In this document: one piece after another, positions 25,617-35,055 of the stretch
Numbering within the stretch: position 1 is the first letter of the stretch
Layout of the letters: every line of letters begins with the position of its first letter
DNA from: Bacteroidota bacterium
GTDB lineage: Bacteria > Bacteroidota > Bacteroidia > Chitinophagales > Chitinophagaceae
Direction: 5' to 3'
Length of the DNA: 64,000 bases
Assembly: GCA_023424015.1 (NCBI GenBank)
Contig: JAFAEM010000050.1
Coordinates: 22,274-86,273, forward strand
Notes under the pieces: generated by a model
Seen by the model: only the letters and a program-made list of their open reading frames with translations
Told to the model about the DNA's origin: nothing
Databases searched by the model: none
Translations under genes and position numbers: made by a program

Positions 25617-25975
25617 GATAAACCTCGGGGAAAACAACGGATTTTGCAGTTTTATTCGGAAGGGCATAAACCCAGGTCAGATACTTAAAGCTTCTGACAT
25701 TTAGTAGCGAAAATTCGTGAGAAGGCCATGGTGAAAACCACGGGCAAAAACGTTTTTTTCGAACAAGGCTGCAAAACCCATGTCAGATACTTAAAGCTTC
25801 TGACATTTAGTAGCGAAAATTTGTGAGAAAGCCATGGTGAAAACCTCGTTCAAAAACGTTTTTTTGGAACGCGGTTATAAAAAGCATGTCAGATACTTAA
25901 AGCTTCTGACATCTAGTAGCGAAAATCTGTGAAAAAGCCGTGATGAAAACCACGGCAAAAAATGTTTTTTATTTT
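25617..25975. repeat. 106-bp tandem repeat, three copies plus a degenerate half copy
   Basis: Copies begin with GTCAGATACTTAAAGC at 25676, 25782 and 25888, exactly 106 bases apart. A half copy at 25617-25675 resembles the second half of the unit. Each unit holds several palindromes: GTCAGA-N11-TCTGAC; CGAAAATTCG following GTAG; a stem near CCATGG/CCACGG with a GAAA loop (best in copy 3, GCCGTG...CACGGC); and AAAAACGTTTTT. The array fills the space between the Y1-transposase relative and fabH. A GTAG tetranucleotide before a foldback is typical of REP elements. Confidence 0.92.
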
Positions 25976-25999
25976 TCTTATCTCTAAACTAAGTCTCCC

Positions 26000-26995
26000 T
26001 TAATACGCCCATTTCACTAGTGTCGCCCCCCAGGTAAACCCACCTCCAAACGCAGCCACCACTATATTATCCCCCTTATTCAACTCGTGCCTCCATTCCC
26101 ATAAACAAAGCGGTATCGTCGCTGCAGTTGTATTGCCAAACTTTTGAATATTGATCATCACCTTTTCCCTTGGCAACCCCATCCTGTTAGCCGTCGCATC
26201 TATGATCCGCAGGTTGGCCTGGTGTGGCACAAGCCATGCGATATCATCGCCGGTTAATTTATTCCGTTCCAGCAACTCGGCACTGACATCAGCCATTCCC
26301 TTTACTGCTGCCTTGAACACCGGCTGGCCATCCTGGTAAATAAAATGTTCTTTCGCATTGACTGTTTCAATGGATGCTGGTCGAAGTGATCCACCAGCTT
26401 TCATATGGAGGTATTGGCAACCACTACCATCACTTTTCAAAATACTATCCAGCACACCATATCCTTCGTGGTTGGGTTCCAGCAATACTGCGCCGGCACC
26501 ATCACCAAAAATGACACAGGTCGTACGGTCTGTATAGTCAACGATCGCGCTCATTTTATCCGCGCCGCATACCACCACTTTTTTATAACGGCCACTTTCA
26601 ATCAGTGAAGCACCCAGGGTAAGCGTATACAAAAAACCTGAACAGGCGGCCGAAACATCAAATCCCCAGGCGTTTTTGGCACCCAGTTTATCACAGGCAA
26701 TATTGGCAGTCGCTGGAAAAACCATGTCGGGAGTAACCGTTCCCACGATCAGGCAGTCGATCTCTTCCGGACTGATACCCCTTTTATCGCAAAGCTGTCT
26801 CACTGCCGGCACTACCATATCGGATGTGGCCTTCCCTTCGCCTCTAAGTATGCGGCGTTCGGAGATGCCTGTACGGGTACGGATCCATTCATCGTTGGTG
26901 TCCACCATTTTCTCGAGGTCGAAATTCGTCAACTTGTCTTCGGGAACATATCCACCTACAGCAGTTATGGCCGCAGTAATTTTTTTGCTTATCAT
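26000..26995 (-). CDS. fabH: Beta-ketoacyl-ACP synthase III
   Basis: 331 residues. The N-terminal ITAVGGYVPEDKLTN, the catalytic Cys118 in DVSAACSGFLYTL, the His in WLVPHQANLRI and the Asn in KFGNTTAATIP make the Cys-His-Asn triad of FabH. It condenses acetyl- or branched acyl-CoA with malonyl-ACP to start fatty acid synthesis. A perfect -7 box TACCTTTG lies 26 bases upstream. It reads towards the 106-bp repeat array, which begins 24 bases after the stop codon. No plsX or other fab gene is adjacent. Confidence 0.96.
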   Translation of the reverse strand: MISKKITAAITAVGGYVPEDKLTNFDLEKMVDTNDEWIRTRTGISERRILRGEGKATSDMVVPAVRQLCDKRGISPEEIDCLIVGTVTPDMVFPATANIACDKLGAKNAWGFDVSAACSGFLYTLTLGASLIESGRYKKVVVCGADKMSAIVDYTDRTTCVIFGDGAGAVLLEPNHEGYGVLDSILKSDGSGCQYLHMKAGGSLRPASIETVNAKEHFIYQDGQPVFKAAVKGMADVSAELLERNKLTGDDIAWLVPHQANLRIIDATANRMGLPREKVMINIQKFGNTTAATIPLCLWEWRHELNKGDNIVVAAFGGGFTWGATLVKWAY

Positions 26996-27020
26996 AGTTT
27001 GTTTTTCAAATAATTGAGGC

Positions 27021-27028
27021 CAAAGGTA
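27021..27028 (-). promoter_or_regulatory. Candidate -7 box for fabH
   Basis: CAAAGGTA on the plus strand is TACCTTTG towards fabH, perfect TAnnTTTG and identical to the box ahead of the pterin operon. It lies 26 bases before the ATG. Confidence 0.4.
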
Positions 27029-27053
27029 AGAACTGCCGACAAATAGTCTGGGG

Positions 27054-27165
27054 TCGATAGTCTATAGTCAGGAGTCCGGGGCTTAAGATTCAAATATTAA
27101 ATGTTTTAACCCAAGTTGACAGGATCCAGACTACCGACTACTGGCTATAGACTATCGACTGTATA
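27054..27165. repeat. Inverted, heptamer-based repeat between fabH and ruvA
   Basis: TCGATAGTCTATAG (27054-27067) and CTATAGACTATCGA (27145-27158) are a perfect 14-bp inverted pair about 77 bases apart. The right side is built of degenerate 7-bp units (GACTACC, GACTACT, GGCTATA, GACTATC, GACTGTA). The left side reads as the complement of similar units (TCGATAG, TCTATAG, TCAGGAG). It lies between divergent promoters. Confidence 0.75.
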
Positions 27166-27189
27166 AATCTTTCGCCTAATTTCGCGGCC

Positions 27190-27771
27190 ATGATAGCATA
27201 CCTGAAAGGTGATTTTGTGAAGAAAACCCCGTCGATGGTCTATGTCGATGTGAATGGCGTGGCATATGAAGTTCAAATATCCCTCAACACCTACACGCGT
27301 ATCCAGGACCAGGAAAAAGGGATCCTTCATACGATCCTGATTGTCAGGGAGGATGCTCACCTGCTGTATGGCTTTTTCGAACTGGCTGAAAAAGAAATGT
27401 TTCAACTCCTGACAAGTATCTCCGGGGTGGGGGCTTCTACCGCCCGGATCATGCTTTCATACATGAAACCCGCAGAACTGTCCGATGCCATCATCCGGGC
27501 CGATATTCGCACCCTGGAGGGTATAAAGGGTATCGGTAAAAAAACGGCCGAAAGGATTGTGGTTGAATTAAAGGATAAACTTGCAAAACACCCCCTCGAT
27601 ACAAATATTCCCACATTGAAAAGCAATACTTTGCACCAAGATGCGTTTAATGCTCTGACGGCATTAGGTATCAACCGTTCAGCAGCAGAACAGGCGGTGA
27701 AAAAGGTATTGGCTTCAGAGCCGGGCCTGCCTGTCGAAGAGCTGATCAAAAAAGCCCTGCGTATCCTCTGA
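27190..27771 (+). CDS. ruvA: Holliday junction branch migration protein RuvA
   Basis: 193 residues with the three RuvA parts: an N-terminal OB fold (MIAYLKGDFVKK, VDVNGVAYEV), tandem helix-hairpin-helix motifs (LTSISGVGASTARIML and EGIKGIGKKTAERIVVEL), and a C-terminal UBA-like helical domain that contacts RuvB (DAFNALTALGINRSAAEQAV). It binds four-way junctions and loads the RuvB motor. No ruvB or ruvC is adjacent. A near-match to the -7 box (TAATTTCG, 27177-27184) ends six bases before the ATG, suggesting a very short leader. The large sprA gene follows 38 bases downstream and may share its transcript. Confidence 0.97.
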   Translation: MIAYLKGDFVKKTPSMVYVDVNGVAYEVQISLNTYTRIQDQEKGILHTILIVREDAHLLYGFFELAEKEMFQLLTSISGVGASTARIMLSYMKPAELSDAIIRADIRTLEGIKGIGKKTAERIVVELKDKLAKHPLDTNIPTLKSNTLHQDAFNALTALGINRSAAEQAVKKVLASEPGLPVEELIKKALRIL

Positions 27772-27809
27772 TGAACATTTATTACTGGACTAATTGACTC
27801 TGAGAAATC

Positions 27810-30800
27810 TTGGACATTACAACTGCCCATATCTTCCGTACGTTGGTAGTTATTACCATCTTTCTGGCCATTAGTGGTCAAACCCATGCTCATTTTTACC
27901 AAAACCCGGCCGATACCACCAAAAAAGATACGATTCGCTACCCGCTGACTGACCGTTACGGCGATCCATTTTCCAACCCTAATCGCAACCCCTTCGACCT
28001 GAAGGACACGGGATTTATCAAAAGAAAAGTACAGTATGATCCGCTGACCGGTGAGTATTACATCATCGAAAAGATCGGCTCTACCAACTATCGCACACCT
28101 GTTTCGATGGGTCGCGATGAATTTCTCCGCCTGCAGGGCAGGAAGGATGAGAACACTTATTTCCGCAAGCGGGCCGACCAGCTCGTGGATATGAATCGCA
28201 GGTTATTCAAGCCAAAGATCAATGCCCCAAAAAGCTGGTTCAACAGGATCGTGGGAGTGGGGAAAATAGATATAAAGCCATCCGGCTATGTCGATCTGCT
28301 GGCAGGTTACCAGGGCCAGAATATCAACAACCCCACTTTACCGGAACGGGCAAGGCGCAATGGTGGCCTTGATTTCAACATGAATGCACAATTGCAGGTT
28401 GACGCCAATATTGGTGATAAACTAAAATTGCCGATCAATTATAACACCCTGGCCAATTTCGAATTTGAGAACCAGCTCAACCTCAATTACCAGGGCAAAG
28501 ACGACGAGATCATCAAGCAATTCCAACTTGGTAATGTCAATTTTACTTCCAAAGGAACCTTGATCCCCGGTGCGCAGTCATTGTTCGGTATAAAAACCCA
28601 ACTGCAATTTGGAAAACTTTTCGTCACCGGCGTACTGGCTAATCAAAGAGCGCAGCGCCAGTCACTCGACATGGCTGGTGGATCAGCGTTGCAGTCTTTT
28701 TCTTTAAAAGCGGATGAGTACGAAGAAAACCGGCATTTCCTGCTGGCGCAATATTTCCGCAATAACTATAATACCGCGATGAGCAGGCTGCCCCTGGTGC
28801 AATCGGGCGTACAGATCTTAAGAATGGAGGTTTGGGTAACGAACAGAACCGGCGCAACAACAGATACCCGTGATATCGTGGCCCTGATGGACCTTGGTGA
28901 AGGCGATCCTTTTATCGGGCCACCGGGTAATCCCAACACTTTACCCGACAACGGTGCCAACCCACTTTATCGAAATATTCTTTCCAACCCCAATAGCCGT
29001 AATTCGTCCCTGGTGCAAAGTGTACTCACTGGCATGGGGCTTCGTTCTGTACAGGATTTTGAAAAAACCTTCGCCCGCAAATTAATGCCCACCGATTACT
29101 ACTTTAATCCACAGATCGGCTTCCTGTCGCTCAACCAGCCACTGCAGCCGGATGAAGTATTGGGTGTTGCATTCCAATATACTTATAATGGGCGGGTATT
29201 CCAGGTGGGTGAATTTTCTCAGGATGTACCACCTGATACCCTGGGTACTTCGCAAAGGGTTTTATTCCTGAAATTATTAAAAGCTACTTCGCAACGTACC
29301 AATCTCCCGATCTGGGACCTGATGATGAAAAACGTGTATTCGGTGGGTTATGGCCAGTTGGAAAGAGCAGACTTTAAACTGGACGTGTTGTATGAAGAGC
29401 CCAGTCTTGGTGAAAAAAGATATTTGCCACCGAATGATGTGCTGCCGCAATACCAGGGACAACCCCTGATCTCGCTTGTAAATCTCGACCGGCTGAATAA
29501 TCAAAATGACCCGCAACCGGATGGCGTCTTCGACTTTATAGAAGGATTTACCATCATCTCATCTATGAGCAGGGTTATTTTCCCCGTATTGGAACCTTTC
29601 GGCCGCGACCTGGAGTACGTATATCCTTCTCAGGTGGAACGTGATAAATACCTGTACTACCCGCTTTACGATACTATCAAGGCGATCGCGCAGACCTATG
29701 CGAACCTGAACCGGTTTGAAATAAATGGTAAATCAAAAAGTTCTTCAACAGGCGATTATCAGCTCGGATTTAATATACCACGAGGTTCGGTAACAGTTAC
29801 CGCCGGCGGACAAACGCTCCAGGAGAATATCGATTACGAGATCAACTATGACCTGGGAACCCTGCGTGTGATCAACCAGGCTATCATCAATTCCGGTGTG
29901 CCAGTTAATATCCAGTATGAAAACCAGGCTGCATTTGGTATACAGCAGAGAAACTACATGGGCTTACGCCTGGATTATTTTGCCAACAGCAAATTGACGC
30001 TGGGTGGTACCATTGCAAGGTTGGGGGAGCGCCCGTTTTTTGTAAAACAGGCATACGGTGATGACCCGATCCGCAATACAATGTATGGCATCGATGCAGA
30101 TTACCGCAGCGAATGGCCGCGTCTAACGAAATGGTTAAACAAACTTCCTTTTTATAATTCCCAGGAAAGTTCTTCTATTACTGCCTACGCAGAAGCTGCC
30201 ATGTTGCAACCTGGCCACGCACCACAAATTGGAAAGGGTAGTGCTGGTCAGATGTTTATCGATGATTTCGAAGGAACCCGTTCAGGTATCGACCTTCGGT
30301 TTCCCCTGATCAGCTGGAACCTTGCTTCTGTTCCCCAGGGAAATGGATTGTTTCCCGAATCATCATTGAACAACGATCTGGCAAGCGGATACAATCGCGC
30401 CAAGATCGCCTGGTATAATATCGAGCCAGTACTGCAGGAAAGAGGAAATAACAACAATCCTTATCAAAACAATCCCGCTGAATTGTCAAAACCTGAAACC
30501 CGCCAGGTATTACAGCGCGAGATATTCCCGCAACGTACTACCGACTTCGGGCAGGGTTTATTGACAACATTCGATATATCATTCTATCCACGCGAAAAAG
30601 GTCCTTATAATTTCGAATACCGTCCCGGCAGGATCAACAGCGATGGAACTTTAGCTAATCCATCCCAGGCATGGGCCGGGTTAATGCGCAACATTGATCA
30701 AACAGACTTTGAAACCAGCAATATCGAATTCATCGAATTCTGGATGCAGGATCCTTATGTATTAAATCCTGGTAGTTCCGGCGGCCAGTTATACTTTAAC

Positions 30801-33800
30801 CTCGGTACTATTTCCGAAGACATCCTCAAAGACGGTAAGAGACAATATGAAAATGGATTGCCGACGCCAACCAATAACGCACAGGTAGATAATAATACTG
30901 TTTGGGGCAAGGTTCCAACCAATCCCTTGCAGGTAACCAATGCTTTCAGCAATGATCCTGATGACCGGCAATACCAGGACGTTGGTTTAGATGGTTTGAC
31001 TGATGATGAAGAACGCGTAAAATTCAACGCTTATATTTCCAGTCTGCCACCCGCCGCACAGGCCATTGCCATGAACGATCCCGCCGCGGATAATTTCAAG
31101 CCATATCGTGATCCATCTTATGATGCAGCCGGTGTTGGTATTCTTGAAAGGTACAAGCATATCAACAACCCACATGGTAACTCACCGGTATCAGACAATA
31201 ACAGCCAGTTTGTAAATGCATTTACACAATACCCCGATGCGGAAGAATTAAACCGTGATAACACGCTGAGTGAAACAGAAGAATATTTCCAGTATAAAGT
31301 GGACATCCAGCCCAATATGCTGGTAGGAACGAATTTTATTACCGACAGAAGACAGGTAAACGTGAGCCTGCCCGATGGTAGTTCAAGAACTGAAAGCTGG
31401 TACCTGTTCCGTATCCCTGTTGCCGATTTTGAATCCAAAGTGGGTAATATCCCCGACTTTAAATCGGTGCGCTTTATCCGCATGTTTGTAACAGGCTTCC
31501 AGGAGCAGGTGGTGATGCGCTTTGGTAAACTTGAACTCGTAAGAAATCAGTGGCGCCAGTTTCAATACCAGATCGACACTACTGGACAGTATGTAGGTCT
31601 GCCTCCTAACGATCCTGTTGAATTCAATACACTCGCGGTAAACCTCGAGGAAAACGATCAGCGTCTGCCAGTCAACTATGTTAGCCCGCCTGGAATAGAA
31701 AGACAACAACAATTAAGTAATAACAACGTACAACTTTTCCTCAATGAGCAGGCCCTGAGCGTACAACTCTGTGATCTTCCAACCGGTGAATCAAGAGGTG
31801 TGTTCAAAACTTTCAACATGGATATGCGCCAGTATGGAAAGATGCATATGTTCATTCATGCGGAGGGTACAGGCAGCGATGCAGCGATCCAGGATAACTC
31901 GCTTACTGCCATCGTCAGGATCGGTAGCGATTTCCAGGGTAACTATTATGAAATAAGAGTACCACTCAAGAAAACTAACTGGGGTGAAAGGGATAGTTTA
32001 AGAGTATGGCCTGAAGCCAACAATCTCGACTTCGACCTGCAGGAACTGAATCGTCTGAAATCGAGACGAAACCAGCAGGGCTGGTCTACCTCGCAATATT
32101 ATAGTGAAGTAATGCCTGACGGACGCCGATTCGCTGTGATCGGGAATCCTAACCTTGGTGAAGTAAAAGGTATGTTGCTCTCGGTAGAGAATACCAATCT
32201 CCCCAATGCCTGCGCTGAAGTTTGGTTCAATGAGCTCCGGTTTTCACATCTCGATGAGAAAGGTGGTTGGGCCGCACTGGGAAGGGTAGATATAAAACTG
32301 GCCGACCTCGGTAGTTTGACCTTCGCGGGTACGGCGCGTTCGAGAGGATTTGGTACACTGGAGCAAAGGGTCAATGAAAGAAGTCGTGAAGATCTCTATA
32401 CTTTCGATATCTCCGCTAATATCGATGCTGGTAAATTGTTGCCCAAGCAACTCGGTATACAGATCCCGGTGTATGCCGGCGTAAGCCGTATTACCAGCAC
32501 ACCTGAATATGATCCTTATGATCTTGATATTAAATTGAAGGACAAACTCGATTACACCCAGGGCAGGAGCGCTAAAGATTCGATCCGGAATAATGCACAG
32601 GATATCACAACGATCAAAACGGTGAATTTTACCAATGTCAAAAAAGTGAAGACAGATGGTAAGCAACCAAAGATCTGGAGCGTCACCAATTTTGACCTGA
32701 ACTATTCCTACATGGAAACCCAGCAGCACAATCCGTTAATTGAAAATTATGAGATGCGCAGGACCCGCGGTGCGTTGGGTTACAACTATGCTCCCCAGCC
32801 AAAATTCCTGGAGCCATTTAAGAGTATAAAGTCAAAATCAAAATGGCTTACACTCATCAAGGATCTTAACTTCAACTACGTTCCATCACAACTTTCTTTC
32901 AGGGCCGATATCTTCAGGCAGTTTGGTGCGACCAGGCCGCGAAATGTCGGCGGCGGTCCCTACAAAATACCGGAGACATACGATAAGTATTTCACCTTTG
33001 ACCGGTATTATATCCTGCAATGGCCCATCACGCGTTCTATCACGCTGGACTTTACTGCTACCAACAATGCCAGGATTGATGAGCCTTTTGGACGAATCGA
33101 TACGGATTCGAAAAAGGATACTATTAAGAAGAACATTTTTAAAGGAGGTCGAAATACCCAGTATTCCCAACAGGCTACATTGAGCTATAATGTGCCAACA
33201 GAAAAATTCCCCTTGCTGGACTGGACAACACTCCGTGCATCCTATAGCGCGCAATATAATTGGCTGGCTGCTTCCCTGCTGGCCCGCGAACTGGGCAATA
33301 CCTTGTCCAATACACAAACCCGGACGATCAATGGTGAACTTAACTTCGAACAACTGTATAATAAATCACGCTTTCTGCGTGCGATCAACACGGCGCCTTC
33401 ACCTAACCGAACAAGAGATACTTCTAACACAAGACAGGTACGCAACGCAGCGGAAAAGAAACCAAAGCCCAATTTTGACATTCCCGATTCATTGAAGGCA
33501 TCCATGTCCGCAAAAGAACTTCGCAAAGCACGCCGCGATGCGAAACGCATGGCACGGGAAGAACGTAGAAGGATCAGGGAACAAAGAAAGAATCAGCTGC
33601 CTGATGTAGGTGGTGTAGCCAGACTGGTAGGCGGTGTTGCAACATCTGTCAAGAGGGTAGGTATACAATATAATGAAGATCTCGGCACTATGTTGCCCGG
33701 GTATATGGACAGTACAAGAATACTTGGTGCTAATATCAAGAATGGAAATCCTGGCTTCGACTTTATCTTCGGGTATCAACCTGATACAAGTTGGATCAAC

Positions 33801-35045
33801 CGATTCGGTTCCAAAGGATTGTTGAGCATGGATACACTTGTATCGGCCATGATCCAGCAACGCTATAGTCAGCGTTTGAATATCACTGCGCAGGTAAGTC
33901 CGTTCCGCGATTTGAATATTGATCTCAATCTTGACAAGTCATTCAGCAAGCAATACTCTGAGTTGTATAAAGACACGAGTAAGTTTGATGCGGTAGGGCT
34001 TACCCGACTGAATCCCTATGCGATGGGAAGTTTCAGTATCAGCTATATTTCCTATCAGACCATGTTTACAAAGTTTGATCCGAATGTGATCTCAGAAACC
34101 TTTAAACAGTTTGAAGCAAACAGGCTGACACTTTCCAACCGGTTGAAAGGACTGAACCCCTATGCCACAAATAATCCTACAAACCCGGATGGTTATGTAC
34201 AGGGTTATGGCCGTTACGCACAGGAGGTGGTGATCCCGGCTTTCCTTGCTGCTTATTCAGGTAAAGATCCGTCATCGGTGACCTTATTTAAAAATAATAA
34301 CCCCGACCTGCGGTCCAATCCATTCAAAGGATTGATGCCAAAACCCAACTGGACGGTTACCTACAACGGTTTATCGCGTATACCGGGTCTGGATAAGATA
34401 TTTACCAACGTCAACATTAAACACGGGTATCATAGCACACTTTCGATGAATAGCTTCAATACAGCCCTTTTGTTCCAGGATCCGTTACGTGTAGCTTACC
34501 CATCGTTTGTGGATACTCTTACCGGCAACTATATTCCATATTTCCTTATCCCGAATATAACGATCCAGGAAAGTTTCGATCCGCTGTTTGAGGTGGATAT
34601 GACCTTTACCAACCAATTATCAATTCGATTGGAGTACCGCAAGACGAGGTCGCTTAGCCTTAGTCTGATCGATTACCAGCTGGCCGAGAACAGGTCCAAC
34701 GAGGTGACATTTGGATTCAACTGGAGAAAGAAAGGTTTACCGCTATTGAAAAATGTGAAGATTGGTAAAAAAGGAATGAAACTGGATAACGATGTGACCT
34801 TCCGGTTTGACTTCAGCATCCGCGACGATGCAACCGCTAATAGTAAACTGGACCAGGGTACATCATTTGGAACAGCAGGACAGAAAGTGATCCGGGTTGC
34901 GCCGTCAATCGACTATATCCTGAACAACAGGATCAGTTTGAAATTGTATTTCGAACAAAACCGGAATATTCCGAAGATCAGTAATGCCTTTCCCATCACC
35001 AATACCAGGGGTGGGTTACAGGTGAGGATTTCACTGGCGCAATAA
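27810..35045 (+). CDS. sprA: SprA, type IX secretion system outer-membrane translocon
   Basis: 2411 residues, a normal size for SprA/Sov, the very large beta-barrel that passes T9SS cargo across the outer membrane. A hydrophobic N-terminal signal (LVVITIFLAISGQTHA) precedes DTTKKDTIRYPLTDRYGDPFSNP. Conserved SprA blocks include the N-terminal GKIDIKPSGYVDLLAGY and LPINYNTLANFEFENQLNLNY, MFIDDFEGTRSGIDLR in the middle, and C-terminal barrel strands ending RGGLQVRISLAQ. The first usable start after an in-frame stop is TTG at 27810. Residues about 1882-1930 are strikingly Lys/Arg-rich, an odd feature for a barrel protein. Cargo for this system is encoded in the same window. It shares no operon with other T9SS genes here. 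Confidence 0.96.
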   Translation: MDITTAHIFRTLVVITIFLAISGQTHAHFYQNPADTTKKDTIRYPLTDRYGDPFSNPNRNPFDLKDTGFIKRKVQYDPLTGEYYIIEKIGSTNYRTPVSMGRDEFLRLQGRKDENTYFRKRADQLVDMNRRLFKPKINAPKSWFNRIVGVGKIDIKPSGYVDLLAGYQGQNINNPTLPERARRNGGLDFNMNAQLQVDANIGDKLKLPINYNTLANFEFENQLNLNYQGKDDEIIKQFQLGNVNFTSKGTLIPGAQSLFGIKTQLQFGKLFVTGVLANQRAQRQSLDMAGGSALQSFSLKADEYEENRHFLLAQYFRNNYNTAMSRLPLVQSGVQILRMEVWVTNRTGATTDTRDIVALMDLGEGDPFIGPPGNPNTLPDNGANPLYRNILSNPNSRNSSLVQSVLTGMGLRSVQDFEKTFARKLMPTDYYFNPQIGFLSLNQPLQPDEVLGVAFQYTYNGRVFQVGEFSQDVPPDTLGTSQRVLFLKLLKATSQRTNLPIWDLMMKNVYSVGYGQLERADFKLDVLYEEPSLGEKRYLPPNDVLPQYQGQPLISLVNLDRLNNQNDPQPDGVFDFIEGFTIISSMSRVIFPVLEPFGRDLEYVYPSQVERDKYLYYPLYDTIKAIAQTYANLNRFEINGKSKSSSTGDYQLGFNIPRGSVTVTAGGQTLQENIDYEINYDLGTLRVINQAIINSGVPVNIQYENQAAFGIQQRNYMGLRLDYFANSKLTLGGTIARLGERPFFVKQAYGDDPIRNTMYGIDADYRSEWPRLTKWLNKLPFYNSQESSSITAYAEAAMLQPGHAPQIGKGSAGQMFIDDFEGTRSGIDLRFPLISWNLASVPQGNGLFPESSLNNDLASGYNRAKIAWYNIEPVLQERGNNNNPYQNNPAELSKPETRQVLQREIFPQRTTDFGQGLLTTFDISFYPREKGPYNFEYRPGRINSDGTLANPSQAWAGLMRNIDQTDFETSNIEFIEFWMQDPYVLNPGSSGGQLYFNLGTISEDILKDGKRQYENGLPTPTNNAQVDNNTVWGKVPTNPLQVTNAFSNDPDDRQYQDVGLDGLTDDEERVKFNAYISSLPPAAQAIAMNDPAADNFKPYRDPSYDAAGVGILERYKHINNPHGNSPVSDNNSQFVNAFTQYPDAEELNRDNTLSETEEYFQYKVDIQPNMLVGTNFITDRRQVNVSLPDGSSRTESWYLFRIPVADFESKVGNIPDFKSVRFIRMFVTGFQEQVVMRFGKLELVRNQWRQFQYQIDTTGQYVGLPPNDPVEFNTLAVNLEENDQRLPVNYVSPPGIERQQQLSNNNVQLFLNEQALSVQLCDLPTGESRGVFKTFNMDMRQYGKMHMFIHAEGTGSDAAIQDNSLTAIVRIGSDFQGNYYEIRVPLKKTNWGERDSLRVWPEANNLDFDLQELNRLKSRRNQQGWSTSQYYSEVMPDGRRFAVIGNPNLGEVKGMLLSVENTNLPNACAEVWFNELRFSHLDEKGGWAALGRVDIKLADLGSLTFAGTARSRGFGTLEQRVNERSREDLYTFDISANIDAGKLLPKQLGIQIPVYAGVSRITSTPEYDPYDLDIKLKDKLDYTQGRSAKDSIRNNAQDITTIKTVNFTNVKKVKTDGKQPKIWSVTNFDLNYSYMETQQHNPLIENYEMRRTRGALGYNYAPQPKFLEPFKSIKSKSKWLTLIKDLNFNYVPSQLSFRADIFRQFGATRPRNVGGGPYKIPETYDKYFTFDRYYILQWPITRSITLDFTATNNARIDEPFGRIDTDSKKDTIKKNIFKGGRNTQYSQQATLSYNVPTEKFPLLDWTTLRASYSAQYNWLAASLLARELGNTLSNTQTRTINGELNFEQLYNKSRFLRAINTAPSPNRTRDTSNTRQVRNAAEKKPKPNFDIPDSLKASMSAKELRKARRDAKRMAREERRRIREQRKNQLPDVGGVARLVGGVATSVKRVGIQYNEDLGTMLPGYMDSTRILGANIKNGNPGFDFIFGYQPDTSWINRFGSKGLLSMDTLVSAMIQQRYSQRLNITAQVSPFRDLNIDLNLDKSFSKQYSELYKDTSKFDAVGLTRLNPYAMGSFSISYISYQTMFTKFDPNVISETFKQFEANRLTLSNRLKGLNPYATNNPTNPDGYVQGYGRYAQEVVIPAFLAAYSGKDPSSVTLFKNNNPDLRSNPFKGLMPKPNWTVTYNGLSRIPGLDKIFTNVNIKHGYHSTLSMNSFNTALLFQDPLRVAYPSFVDTLTGNYIPYFLIPNITIQESFDPLFEVDMTFTNQLSIRLEYRKTRSLSLSLIDYQLAENRSNEVTFGFNWRKKGLPLLKNVKIGKKGMKLDNDVTFRFDFSIRDDATANSKLDQGTSFGTAGQKVIRVAPSIDYILNNRISLKLYFEQNRNIPKISNAFPITNTRGGLQVRISLAQ

Positions 35046-35055
35046 GATTGAAATT

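Noticed and set aside
25617..25975. CRISPR array
   Set aside because: The unit is a contiguous 106-bp tandem repeat with no spacer of unique sequence, only three copies, and no cas gene nearby.
32244..32729. 161-codon frame antisense within sprA
   Set aside because: A by-product of long coding sequence with few stops on the opposite strand; no domain and no promoter.
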